A stretch of 64,000 bases of DNA from Musa acuminata AAA Group (lineage: Eukaryota > Streptophyta > Magnoliopsida > Zingiberales > Musaceae). The DNA lies in contig NC_088349.1 in the NCBI RefSeq assembly GCF_036884655.1, positions 44,544,501-44,608,500 of the forward strand, given 5' to 3'. Both the position numbers and the translations under genes were made by a program. Shown here piece by piece: positions 22,244-32,130 of the stretch. The stretch's first letter is position 1. Each line of letters begins with the position of its first letter. Under the pieces are notes generated by a model. It had not been told where the DNA came from, searched no databases, and worked only from the letters and a program-made list of their open reading frames with translations.

Positions 22244-23849
22244 TGTTGGAAAATCTTGGGGGCAATATCACATGCATAGCAGAAGAACAAAAAAAATAAA
22301 ATCTCCTATTTCCAAAGAGATGTTCATCGTCGTACGAAGATTGGTGCACAAAAATTTGTGAAACAAACCATGTATAAAATAGATTGTGTTTCTTAGGGAG
22401 ATCGTATATCTCTGTTTCCATGCTCTAGGAGAGGGTGAAGGAGGTCAAGAGTTCTCTTCTCTAGCCTCTAGCGGTGATCTACATAGTAGTGTTGCGACGT
22501 CACTCCTCAAAACTCCAAGCCTGCTCTGAGGTAGAGAAGGGGAGGAGAATATGAGAGGCAAGCAAAAGCTCTAACCTATGAACCACTGAATCTCTCTTAT
22601 TTATAGAGGTCCCATGTCAAACCCTAATGGATGCTCCCCTATTGGATATTGGATCTGCATCCAATTACCCAAGCCTCTTAGATTAGTGGATCAATATCCA
22701 ATAATCTCTTATGGGCTCTTTATTGGTTCTCATCCATATGATCCAATAATTCAGGGGATTATTGGATATCTAATAAGACAGGGGCTCCAGCGAATATCTC
22801 ATATCCAAACCTCTACTCATCGTAATGCCTACCATATATATGTGACCCTCTAGGCCCAATAGAGAGCTGACCGTGAGTCATACCTGTCAGAACTTCTTCT
22901 GGCTCAGTGAATTATTATCTCCATAATAATTCATTCGACTCATCGACTACGGATGTACTAGGCAACTACGCTGTAGGCCCTAGACGATATAGGGGAATCC
23001 AATCCATTGAACCTGTCTGTCTTTAGTTACCGTATACCTATAGTCCCTCATCCATCTAATATCCCAGAGACCGTATACCAGGCATGGTGCTATCAGACCC
23101 ATACGGTTTCAAATCGAGTCTCGCTCTAATCGGATTCTCTCGGAGAACTCTTTCTCTCTCAATCCGAATAACCCTGGCCAGAGATTTGTCTAAGCAAGAA
23201 TACATGAGATATTCCTCTCATGATGCCGAGAGTGGATGATCCTCTATCGACACTCAATAGCCCTCGTAAGGTCGACTATCACTCCCAATGACCAGCTGTA
23301 CTGGATCTAGGACATCCAAACCTATAAGTCCAGTATCAAAGAATGAAGCACTCATATAGGATATTCTTAGTGTCTCAAGTCTAAGGACCAAATACATTGT
23401 TGGGACTACGAAATCGCTATATGACAATAAGGCATCATCAACCATATAGTATTCTGTAAGCGGATCAATCAGTGAACTCATTCTCCAATAAGCACCTGTA
23501 CTGTATCCCTAGTGTCCCCACATGAGCAGCTATGAGATCAGCTACATCCATCATATAGACGGGTATATAGCACACCAATCTATTCAGTTATCTCGATGTC
23601 CCTCTCGAGTTACCTATGACTAGGATTATTTAGGATCTGTGTTTAACGGCGAATTAGTCTTATTATCGTGATCTCCTCACGATCCGATTCCCATTGCACA
23701 GATCTAAGAATATCACAATATATACATGCATATATGTAATAGTCAATATAAAGTGATAAATGCCAAAATATAATAAGTAAAAAGATTCTATGTCAAGTCA
23801 TACGTGCCATCACTCACGTGATTGGCTTGCTCGGCACCGATAACTAGCA
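22244..23849 (-). repeat. A3 5' LTR (about 1606 bp)
   Basis: Reverse-oriented Angela LTR from tgttggaaaatc to ..taactagca. Long form, keeping the block absent from A1. It has many substitutions relative to A1, so A3 is old. Confidence 0.85.
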
Positions 23850-24303
23850 AGAACTGCTTTCTAGCAAGAGTTTGAAGTCCCTTCTCGTTGATATGACCAA
23901 GTCTCTTGTGCCAAAGATCTATACTTTCACCCTTTTGAATTGCATTGATCACTTCTTTGTGTAGCTTAGCTTCCATGACATAAAAAGAGTTAAGCTTCTT
24001 TCCTCTTGCTACAATTAGAGAACCTTTAGTGAGTTTCTATTTGCTTTCACCAAAATAGTGTATAAATCTCTCATCATCATGTTTTCCTGTAGATATCAAG
24101 TTAAGACGAATATCTAGAACATGCCTAACATATTTGAGTATCAATTTGATCTCAATACATGTCTCGAAGCAAATATCTCCAACACCTACAATCTTAAATG
24201 TACTACTATTTTCCATTCTGACATTACCAAAATCACCAGTAGTGTAAGATATGAAGAAATCACCATAATAAGTAACATGAAATGAAGCACCAGAGTCAAT
24301 TAC
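23850..24303 (-). pseudogene. D1 protease and GAG-pre-integrase remnant
   Basis: The minus strand gives DSGASFH (aspartic protease motif) just after the Gag end, with the preceding tryptophan codon changed to a stop. It continues to MEAKLHKEVINAIQKGES and LWHKRLGHINEKGLQTLARK (23976-23850), the zinc-binding H-H part of GAG-pre-integrase. The C-C part lies on the far side of A3 near 4250. The A3 insertion split this domain. Confidence 0.75.
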
Positions 24304-24840
24304 CTAGTTACTATCCTGAGCTGTAGGGTTGACACAACTGTCATCATAAATAATAATGATATTACCTTCAGTAGCAACTGTATTGGTCTCTTTCTCATTT
24401 TTCTTCCTTTCATTCTGTTCTCGCTTCCAAATCCTACATTCTTTCTTCATATGACCTGACCTGTTACAGTGGAAACATTTGATATCTCTTCTAGACTTGG
24501 ATCTTCCTTTATAACCATATGGATTTCTATTATGACTTCTTCCACGTCTTTCTTGTTTTTCAGTAACAAATGCACCAGAAGAAGATTCACCATATTCTTT
24601 CCTTCTAGCATCTTCATATAGTAAACTGTCTTTAACCATATCTATAGTTAGAGTCTTCTCTGGCGTGGAGTTACAAATTGTCACAACATATGTTTCCCAA
24701 CTTTCTAGTAAAGAGCTGGGAAATAATAATCCTTGCATCTCATCATCTATATTCATTTTCATAGCAACAAGCTTGTTTGCAAGACTCTGAAATAGGCTTA
24801 TATGCTCAACAATGTTACCATCATCTTTATACTTCAAATT
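24304..24840 (-). pseudogene. gag: D1 Gag, C-terminal two thirds
   Basis: An open stretch of 177 codons on the minus strand. It reads KYKDDGNIVEHISLFQSLANKL, a UBN2-type copia Gag, and ends with a complete CCHC knuckle, CFHCNRSGHMKKEC, in a basic context. The N-terminus is missing: similarity stops at about 24840 and unrecognised sequence follows. With no start region, promoter or LTR it cannot be expressed as an element protein. Confidence 0.75.
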
Positions 24841-25274
24841 TACAAACCTTATGAGGAGAGAAATTCTACTTCAATTAATAAGCTTGACGGTGTGAGATCT
24901 CTTTTGGAGACTTCCATGAGTTAATTTGATGGTTCTTCCACCTCTCTAATGGAAGAAGGCACCAATAGGCATTGGATGATGCCTTAGTCATTTATTTATG
25001 GACGATTGAATGATTCAACATCCAGTAGAGTTTAAATAAATGAAACTCATTCATTATTCAGGAAATATATGAGACAAAAAAAATAGAGTCGGAGATTGAA
25101 TGGTTTATTCTGGCTTAAAATTTATGATTTTTTAGTTTATTATTACCATTATTATATATTTTTTAGTTTATTACAAGACTAAACATTATTTTTCGATGAT
25201 ATTTCGAATCCTCTAATTGATTTAGAGAGAATTATTCATAACTATATTTATTTTGATTAAATGAAAGAATATTA
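24841..25274. other. Unassigned AT-rich spacer
   Basis: Sequence between the truncated D1 gag and the start of B2. No domain, LTR or RNA gene recognised. It may be host DNA or the decayed gag N-terminus of D1. The last five bases (tatta, 25270-25274) would be one copy of B2's target duplication; the other copy lies outside the window. Confidence 0.4.
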
Positions 25275-25980
25275 TGTTAGGATCAAGAGCACTAAGAGGA
25301 GGGGGGGGTGGGCGGGGGCGGTGGTGAATTAGTGCAGCGAAAAACTTTCGACGATTTAAAACGATGTTCGTACGATGAAATTGTTTCCGACGTAAAACTA
25401 TTTTCGAAAACTTAACTTGAAAGCGAGTTCGTAAAGGAGTGCAATAAAAGTAATGAGGAAGTAAAGCACATATGGAGGTTTGCAGTAAGGTAAGCAACAA
25501 GAACAAATGCAAACCAAAGAGCACCATAATTTTAGAGTGGTTCGGTCAATCTTAACCTACATCCACTTTTGGCTTCCTCCTCCGATAAGGTCACCGACGT
25601 CCACTAGAGGCCTTCCTTTAGTAGGCGAAGGCTAACCACCCTTTTACAATTTCACTCATTTTGACGGGCTTAGGAGACAACCCTTACAGAATTTTCACTC
25701 CTCTCTTGAATGATCGAAACTTGGAAGAAAAGAGGGAGGAGAACTTTTAGCTTATACAACATTTTTTAACTCTAAAAATCATAAAGTAAGATTGGATTTT
25801 CGGTGCCCCTTCATGCAGGAAAGGGTGGGATTTATATAGGCCCCAAATTGGTTTAAATTTAGAATTTAAAAATGTCATCTCTCGGATTTTCAAGGTCCTG
25901 GCGGTATACTGCCATAACTAGGCGATATTACCTCTTAGAGACTGAGCTCAGGCAGTACCACTACCTGACAGGGGCGGTAC
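25275..25980 (-). repeat. B2 3' LTR, part 1
   Basis: Starts tgttaggatcaagagc (reversed LTR end). A TATA-like box is seen on the minus strand (tttatata, 25831-25838), then GC-rich palindromes begin. It ends with ggtac, B1's target, which lies at the middle of a ggcggtaccaccgcc palindrome. It continues at 34702. Confidence 0.85.
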
Positions 25981-26828
25981 TGTTGAATCTCGTATTTTGA
26001 TGATAAAACTACTTGATATATGTTTATGATTTAATCTGCGTTTTGAGTGATGCAGGATGCTTTGATCAGGATGAGACAATTAAAGCAGGAAAATCATGTT
26101 GTGCCGGAGGAACATGTCAGAAGATTGGACGTCGGGCCGGTGGATCGGTCGACGTATCGACAGAAGGCTTCGGGCCGTGGACTCGGGCATCGAGCCAAGT
26201 AGAGCGGGTATTGTGCCAAGGATATCGGAGTTGCGGAGTCAACTGGCCGATTGGGCAATAGGCCGCAGGAGAGGACGATGCGCCGAAGAATCAGACGAAG
26301 CGTCGAGGGACCAATGACATGCCGGACAACTTGGTTAATTGCTTAGGATTAATTGTCTCGATCGAAGTTTTGTTTTAAGTGTGCAGGATTAACTACGATG
26401 AAAGATAGACAAGCAGCAGGAGTTGCGCCGGAGTCAAGTTCATGATCACGTTGGGAGTTCGAGAGTTCGACGGAAGTACGGACGGTCGTCGGAGGTTCTG
26501 CGAGAACAGATCCGAGAAGTCCAGAAGCTTGCCAAGCGAAGCTCGTCGGAACTCGCCAAGTGGATCGTCGCAAAGTCCAGGAGTTTGCCGGAAGTCCGCA
26601 GAAGCATCACCGAGGGTTCATCGGATGATCGACGGAAGTTCGCCGGAAACTCGCCGGAAGAAGCGATTGACGTACCGAAGCAAAGCTGCAGAAATTGTCT
26701 TAGATTTAATCGTAGTTAGCACGGTGATTAAGTTAGAAATGGGAGGTGATCCCATTAGCTTAATCCTGGGGCAATTGGGCCCCTGAAGAACTCAAGTTGG
26801 GTCGAATGGTTCAACCCATTCGAACCCA

Positions 26829-27425
26829 AGTAGCTGTGGGAGGTGCAACCGCCCAGGCAGGGAGGTGCCACCGCCCAGGCTAAGTCTCCCAGCGAGACTG
26901 GGCGGTGCAACCGCCCCAGCCAAGAGGTGCAACCGCCCAGGGCTCAGTCTCCAAGCGAGACTGGGCGGTGCAACCTCCTCTGTCGAGAGGTAGCACCGCC
27001 AGAGCTCAAGTTCCGAGCTCTGGCAGGCGATGCAACCACCGAGCTCGGTCTTCGAGCTCTAGCAGAGAGCTGCAACTTCTCTGGACAGGAGATGCACCGC
27101 CTGAGCTCGGTCTTCGAGCTCTGGCAGAGTGGTGCAACCACCTCTGGCAGAGAGGTGCAACCACCTCTGGCAGAGAGGTGCAACCACCTCTGGCAGAGAA
27201 GAGAAACTTCTCTGGTCAGGAGATGCACCGCCTGAGCTCGGTCTTCGAGCTCTGGCAGGAAGGTGCAACCACCCCTGACAGAGAAGGTGGAACCGTCCGA
27301 GCTCAGTCTTCGAGCTCTGCCAGGCGGTGCCACCTCTCCAGTCGAGAGGTGCAACCGCCTGAGCTCAGACTTCGAGCTCTGCCAGGCGGTGCCACCTCTC
27401 CAGTCAAGAGGTGCAACCGCCTGAT
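26829..27425 (+). repeat. GC-palindrome array in B1 5' LTR U3
   Basis: Closely packed near-palindromes such as aggtgcaaccgcc, ggcggtgccacc and agaggtgcaaccacct, alternating with gagctcggtcttcgagctc, itself an inverted repeat. A 23-bp unit (agaggtgcaaccacctctggcag type) is present one time more than in the 3' LTR. The array sits directly upstream of the TATA box, where transcription-factor sites are expected. Confidence 0.85.
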
Positions 27426-27481
27426 CCCGGAATTCCGGGATTTGATCGTTTTGAGCTCGAAATTTGAATTGGGTTGGGGCC

Positions 27482-27488
27482 TATAAAT
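27482..27488 (+). promoter_or_regulatory. TATA box of B1 5' LTR
   Basis: tataaat in 'ggcctataaataccccaccc'. The same box is at 33609-33616 in the 3' LTR and in equivalent places in B3 (57950-57957). Confidence 0.8.
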
Positions 27489-28205
27489 ACCCCACCCATT
27501 CAGCACTGAAAAGATACAGACCTACACCGAAATCTTGATCTTTTCTGTGATTCTAAGAGCTCAAAAGTGTTGTAAAGCCTTTAAGTCTCCTCCTTCTGTT
27601 CTTCAAGTTTTCAGTTGTAAAGTGAGGAGAGAAAGGTCTGTAAAGGTTGTCTCCTGAGCCTGTCAAAAGGAGAGAAACTGTAAAAGGGAAGTTTGGCCTT
27701 CGCCTATTGAAGGAAGGCCCCTAGTTGACGTCGGCAACCTCGTCGGTGGAGGAAGCCAAAAGTGGAGTAGGTCAAGGCTGACCGAACCACTCTAAATCTC
27801 TGGTTTGCGTTTATTTTTGAGCACTTTATCATTACTGCAAACCTCCTCCATTACTACTGCTCTCTGCGCTCTCACGAACAAGTTCTAAGTGCTGTTCTTC
27901 CGAATCTGCATTCAGACGTAAATTCGTATTTTCGTACATTACAGTTTACGTTTACGTTTGATTCTGCAGAACTGTCTTCCATGCTTTTACGAAAGAGTTT
28001 CTTTGCAGTTTACACTTACATTTTGATCCTATTGATAACTGCAAACTGTCCTCTACAATTTTACGAACGAGTTTCAACATTTAGACGTAAAACTGCATTT
28101 AGACGTAAATCGGCTTTCCTCTCACAATCATCAGTTCTCAGTTCACGTTTACATCTTGATTTCAACTGCATACTGCCTTCTGCGAGTATACAAACGAGTT
28201 TCAAA

Positions 28206-28430
28206 GTTTAGACGTAAATCTGCGTTTAGACGTAAATCTGCGTTTAGACGTAAAATTGCGTTTAGACGTAAATCTGAGTTTAGACGTAAACTGCGCTTAG
28301 ACGCAAACTGTGTTTAGACGCAAACTGCGCTTAGACGCAAACTGCGCTTAGACGCAAACTGTGTTTAGACGCAAACTGCGCTTAGACGCAATCTGCGCTT
28401 AGACGCAAACTGCACTTAGATACAAACTGA
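28206..28430 (+). repeat. 17-18-bp minisatellite in B1 5' LTR, 13 units
   Basis: Units of the form g(t/c)ttagacg(t/c)aaa(t)ctgc, 13 copies. The first units have the gacgtaaa core and later ones gacgcaaa. The array lies downstream of the TATA box, so it is transcribed into the leader. The 3' LTR has 14 units (34333-34575). Confidence 0.9.
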
Positions 28431-28553
28431 GAATTAGCTTTTGCATCATAATAGCTTTTATTGAACGAACGCAGCTTTTGGTTTTTAATCGCTGTAAGAT
28501 TTCCGCTGCACTAATTCACCCCCCCCCCTCTTAGTGCTCTCGATCCTAACAAT

Positions 28554-28569
28554 TGGTATCAGAGCGGGG
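28554..28569 (+). other. B1 primer binding site
   Basis: tggtatcagagcgggg, two bases after the LTR end; initiator methionine tRNA type. Confidence 0.9.
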
Positions 28570-28601
28570 TATCTCTCATTTCGAATTTACACCCGAGAGA
28601 A

Positions 28602-29513
28602 ATGGCTCTTCAAGAGGGCTTTTCGGTCTTTCGTCCACCGTTCTTTAACGGATTGGACTACACTTACTGGAAAACTCGAATGAGAGTTTTCTTGATTTCT
28701 CTAAATCTGGATTTATGGAATATCGTTGAAAATGGTTTTCAACTTCCCTCTAAACCGACGAACGAATGGTCGGATTTAGAGAAGAAGTATTTTTCTTTAA
28801 ACGCAAAGGCTATGAATGCCTTATTTTGCGCTTTGGACAAAAATGAGTTCAATCGGGTTTCTTTGTGCGAAACGGCTTTCGATATTTGGCGCACTCTTGA
28901 AATCACGCATGAGGGAACTAGTAGAGTCAAAGACTCGAAAGTTAATATTTTACTGCATGATTTCGAGCTTTTTCATATGAAACCAAGCGAAACCATTGTT
29001 GACATGTACACCCGTTTTACGGATGTCGTCAATGGTTTAAATTCACTTGGTAAAAGCTTTTCGGATTTTGAACTCGTTAACAAAGTTTTGCGCTCACTTT
29101 CTAAAACTTGGGATTCAAAAGTAACTGCTATTCAAGAATCGAAAAACTTGAACCAATTTCCACTTGAAGAACTAATTGGTTCATTGATCACATATGAAAT
29201 GACGTGCAATGCACGTGAAGAACTTGAGAACCACCTTCCAAAGAACAGGAAGGATTTGGGACATAGAACATTTGAAGACCACTCGAGCATAAGCTCAAGT
29301 GATGGTGAACTTAAACTACAAATGAAACGAAAATTAAAAAGCAAAAAGAATCAAACTACTTGCTTTAAACGCAAGAAGAAGAACAAAAACTGGGATGAAT
29401 CGAGCTCCTCCGAAGAAGAGAAAGTCAACAAAAGCAAGGCGGCAAACTACGCCTTAACAGCCTACAATGATGAGGTAATCGAAATCCCCCTAATTTATTT
29501 TGAAATTACTTGA
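28602..29513 (+). CDS. gag: B1 Gag lacking a zinc knuckle (intact frame)
   Basis: 303 codons from ATG 28602, 33 bases after the primer site. Residues 1-215 are a Sirevirus Gag: RPPFFNGLDYTYWKTRMRVFL, LNAKAMNALFCALDKNEFNRVS, VNILLHDFELFHMKPSETIVDMYTRFTDVVNGLNSLGK and FPLEELIGSLITYEM. Where B3's Gag has a CCHC knuckle (CYECKKPGHFK...C), B1 has only NQTTCFKRKKKNKNWDESSSSEEEK: one cysteine survives and the knuckle is deleted, leaving a basic patch and an acidic patch. Then ANYALTAYNDEV matches B3's ANFALMALGEEV and the frame ends 10 residues later. The open frame in a young element suggests it may be translated. It could co-assemble with a partner's Gag. No stop or frameshift is seen. Confidence 0.9.
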   Translation: MALQEGFSVFRPPFFNGLDYTYWKTRMRVFLISLNLDLWNIVENGFQLPSKPTNEWSDLEKKYFSLNAKAMNALFCALDKNEFNRVSLCETAFDIWRTLEITHEGTSRVKDSKVNILLHDFELFHMKPSETIVDMYTRFTDVVNGLNSLGKSFSDFELVNKVLRSLSKTWDSKVTAIQESKNLNQFPLEELIGSLITYEMTCNAREELENHLPKNRKDLGHRTFEDHSSISSSDGELKLQMKRKLKSKKNQTTCFKRKKKNKNWDESSSSEEEKVNKSKAANYALTAYNDEVIEIPLIYFEIT

Positions 29514-32116
29514 TGCTTTCATGATGTATCTTTCTCTTTTAGTTTAGAATTAATTTTCTTAAAAATTACATGTTAAAAAAAAAAAAAAAAATTATTATGA
29601 TCATACTAAGTAATTTCAAAAATGATAATATTGCATATTTTATGATAAACAAATAAAATGATCTTGATTGAAAATATGAAATCATGGTTAAGAAGTAATA
29701 ATGTGCATTACGTTAATTTCCATTGTTATTTCTCGATTTTGATTAAAGATCATGTTTGATTTGAAGAAATGCATAATGATGAAATTAAATATTTCGATTG
29801 ACAATTTCATGCATGAGATATACATGATGATTTTTGTGATTGATGGTTTTATGATGAAATTCATTTTACGATCCTAAACGTTGATGCATGTTTTCATTTG
29901 ACATAAATGAAAAGGCATGCTAACATGAAATCGATCACTTAAGATGAAACACTTAAAAAAGGGGAGAAATATATGAATTGATGCTATAAACACTATGCTA
30001 TGATTATCCCATGCTTGCATCACCAAGAAATATATGATTGCTATCATTGCTATATGCCCTGTATCAAGATATCAAACAAAATCTTGCTTCACAGTTTTAC
30101 GCATTGATATCTTACCACATGATGAAATGCTACAATTGATGAACACTTGAAATGTAATCCTCTATCTTATTGATTTTTCAATAAATCTATGCTTGTCATA
30201 CATGAATTTATTGAATGTAATTTTGAGGATGATTTCAGATTTGACAAATGCTTGATTCGTATTTACGATATAAGATACACTTTAAATATGAATCATGCAT
30301 CAATCATGTTAAATGCTTCAATCATTTTCTATCTCTAGAGTTCTCGATTTTGATGAAATACAAGTGATAAATTCATTTATGATATCTTGTAAATCACTTG
30401 AATTATGAATGAGTTTTTTTATGATGCGTTAAAAGAATCACTTAAAAAGAAAATGCTTTTCCCATCTGATCGAGATTAATGATTTCATGATATTTTGTGA
30501 ATCTCGAAATTAATTTTAATGACTTGATTATGAATTTCAAGTTAATGATTTGATTTGAATCATAATCTTGATCTTGTAAAATTGAAGTCACAAATAATAT
30601 CCTGTGGTATTCATGAATTGATACTCACAATATGAAAGCATTGATATTCATGACTTGAATTGGATTGAAACATTGTATGCTTAAATTAATCATTCTCCTA
30701 TATTTCAAAAATTCCTTAAATGCCTTATGTGATGATTGAAAACTAACTTGCTTTATGATGAATCACGAATCATAACTTGATCTATGATGCCTTGAAATGA
30801 TTAAAATATTTAATACTTTTATGCTCTACCCCCTACTTTCTTCTTGTTTTCAATGATAAAATGGGGAGAAGTTTTGATCATGCATGGTAGGATATAATTT
30901 GACAAAATTGATACCATCATGATATGAAACATTTATGATGTGCAATTATGCATGCAATACTTGCTTTCTAATTATGATGTGATGTATTGCATATGATGTA
31001 AATCATGATCTAAAATGCTATGAGTGCCAAGTTACACATTTTGAGAAGAAATTGCTATATTGAAACATTAATGTAATTATGAATGGTGATATGATATCAT
31101 GCATGTAATACTTCAACTTATGATAATGATGCATGCAATGATAAAATATTCATGATGAAAAATTGTCTTGACATTCATAACTTGATTATTCATCCTTTGT
31201 CATGATTTTGAAATCGTTGTAAAAGGAAAAAAGAAGTACAAAACTGTATTCTCTCTTCCTTTTTTACAATGACAAAGGGGGAGATAGCTAGCTTGTACAA
31301 GTCAAGAAGATGCAAAAACTTGACTGCTTGCTTGCCTATCTTAAGTAGCAAAGATTGCTAACTTGCTCATTTCAAGAAGAAAAATTGTCTTCTTGAACAT
31401 CACTATCTTGAATATCTTAGTTGAAGCAAAACTTGCAATTTGCACATTGCAATAGGAAGCAAGAATCATGAGCTTACACAAGAAAGCTATCTTGTATTTG
31501 CTTTCGAAATTTTTGCTAGCTTATATATTGTGAAACTTGTATATCGTAAAAATTGCTAGCTTGTTGGTCTAAAGAGAAGCAAAAAGTTGCTATCTCAAAA
31601 GAGGCAAAAATGCTAACTTGCGCATCTAGCAAAGTGAGCAAAATTTTCAAGAAGCAAGAGTTGCCTTCTTGAACATCTCTAATTTGCTAGCTTACATGAT
31701 GTAGAACTTGCTATCTTATATGCTATAAAACTTGCATATCTAAAACTTGATAGCATGAATGTTCTAAGCATGATGAAATACTTGCTAAATCTTCTAGCTC
31801 CAAAGATTGCATTATGATAAAACTTGATACTATGTTTTTCATGCAATGAATTGAACCAATATCACAAACACTTGATTGTGGTACTTCTCCTTTTTGTTGA
31901 TGACAAAGGGGGAGAAGTATGTTGATGACATGACATGTGATGCATAAGTTTATGCATATGTTCATGTTGACGTGTTGCAAGTATTCATGATGAATATTGC
32001 AATGACTTGAATTCAGGTTGAATTCAAGGTTCTATCAATATGGCATATTGATAGGGGGAGTTTGTTTAAACTCCGGGAGTTAAGTTTAACTCCGTCATCA
32101 AGTGGTTGTCATCATC
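29514..32116 (+). other. B1 non-coding region with PPT-hairpin repeats
   Basis: AT-rich with no pol. At least four PPT-like motifs precede the true one: ggggagaaat at 29961, atggggagaag at about 30856, aaagggggaga at 31274-31284 and 31905-31915, and agggggag at 32053. The copies at 31254 and 31887 are preceded by a pyrimidine arm (cttctcctttttgtt..), so each can fold on itself. Between 31290 and 31760 a degenerate array of gctagctt, cttgctat and gcaaaact words is seen. Clustered PPT hairpins in this place are a Sirevirus trait. Confidence 0.7.
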
Positions 32117-32130
32117 AAAAAGGGGGAGAT
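32117..32130 (+). other. B1 polypurine tract
   Basis: aaaaagggggagat directly before the 3' LTR at 32131. Confidence 0.9.

Larger units (their letters stand above)
4272..23849 (-). mobile_element. A3: Angela copia element, minus strand, nested and partly deleted
   Basis: The left end begins tattgggaaatc (a one-base change from the family's TGTTGGGAAATC) and the right end finishes ..actagca at 23849. It sits inside D1's GAG-pre-integrase region. It holds a 3' LTR (4272-4390 plus 13163-13861), then B0, then integrase, protease and gag (18917-20501), the leader with its hairpin array, the PBS and a 5' LTR (22244-23849). The right half of its 3' LTR, RNase H, RT and part of integrase are gone. 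The simplest reading is one deletion joining the A3 LTR to B0's LTR at about 13861. The flanking 5-mers (aaaaa left, agaac right) match only partly, so the target duplication is degraded or lost. Confidence 0.75.
1001..24840 (-). mobile_element. D1: Tork-type Ty1/copia relic, split by A3
   Basis: Read on the minus strand, this is an old copia element. Gag (24840-24304), protease and GAG-pre-integrase (24303-23850) lie right of the nested A3 element. Integrase, reverse transcriptase and RNase H (4271-1663) and the 3' LTR lie left of it. The two halves join in frame-compatible fashion inside the GAG-pre-integrase domain: the right side ends after LWHKRLGHINEKGLQTLARKQ and the left side resumes with LELQGTSLKSCDHC. 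RNase H text such as HSRSKHINVRYH and the RT text ILGMKILRDRKKKK are typical of the Tork/TNT1 lineage. The gag N-terminus and the 5' LTR are missing. Many stops and frameshifts make it a dead element. Both outer boundaries are approximate. Confidence 0.75.
25981..28551 (+). repeat. B1 5' LTR (2571 bp)
   Basis: tgttgaatct to ..cctaaca. Three zones are visible: an outer unique part (25981-26828), a GC-rich palindromic array (26829-27425) just upstream of a TATA box (27482-27488), and a transcribed part that ends with a 17-18-bp minisatellite (28206-28430) and a C run. Many short open frames inside the palindromic array recur in the 3' LTR and are compositional. Confidence 0.95.

Noticed and set aside
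26843..27506. Open frames of 60-206 codons in the palindromic arrays of B LTRs, also at 32993, 17837 and 57659
   Set aside because: They read the GC-palindrome repeat in every frame and strand. The translations are low-complexity and vary with repeat number.
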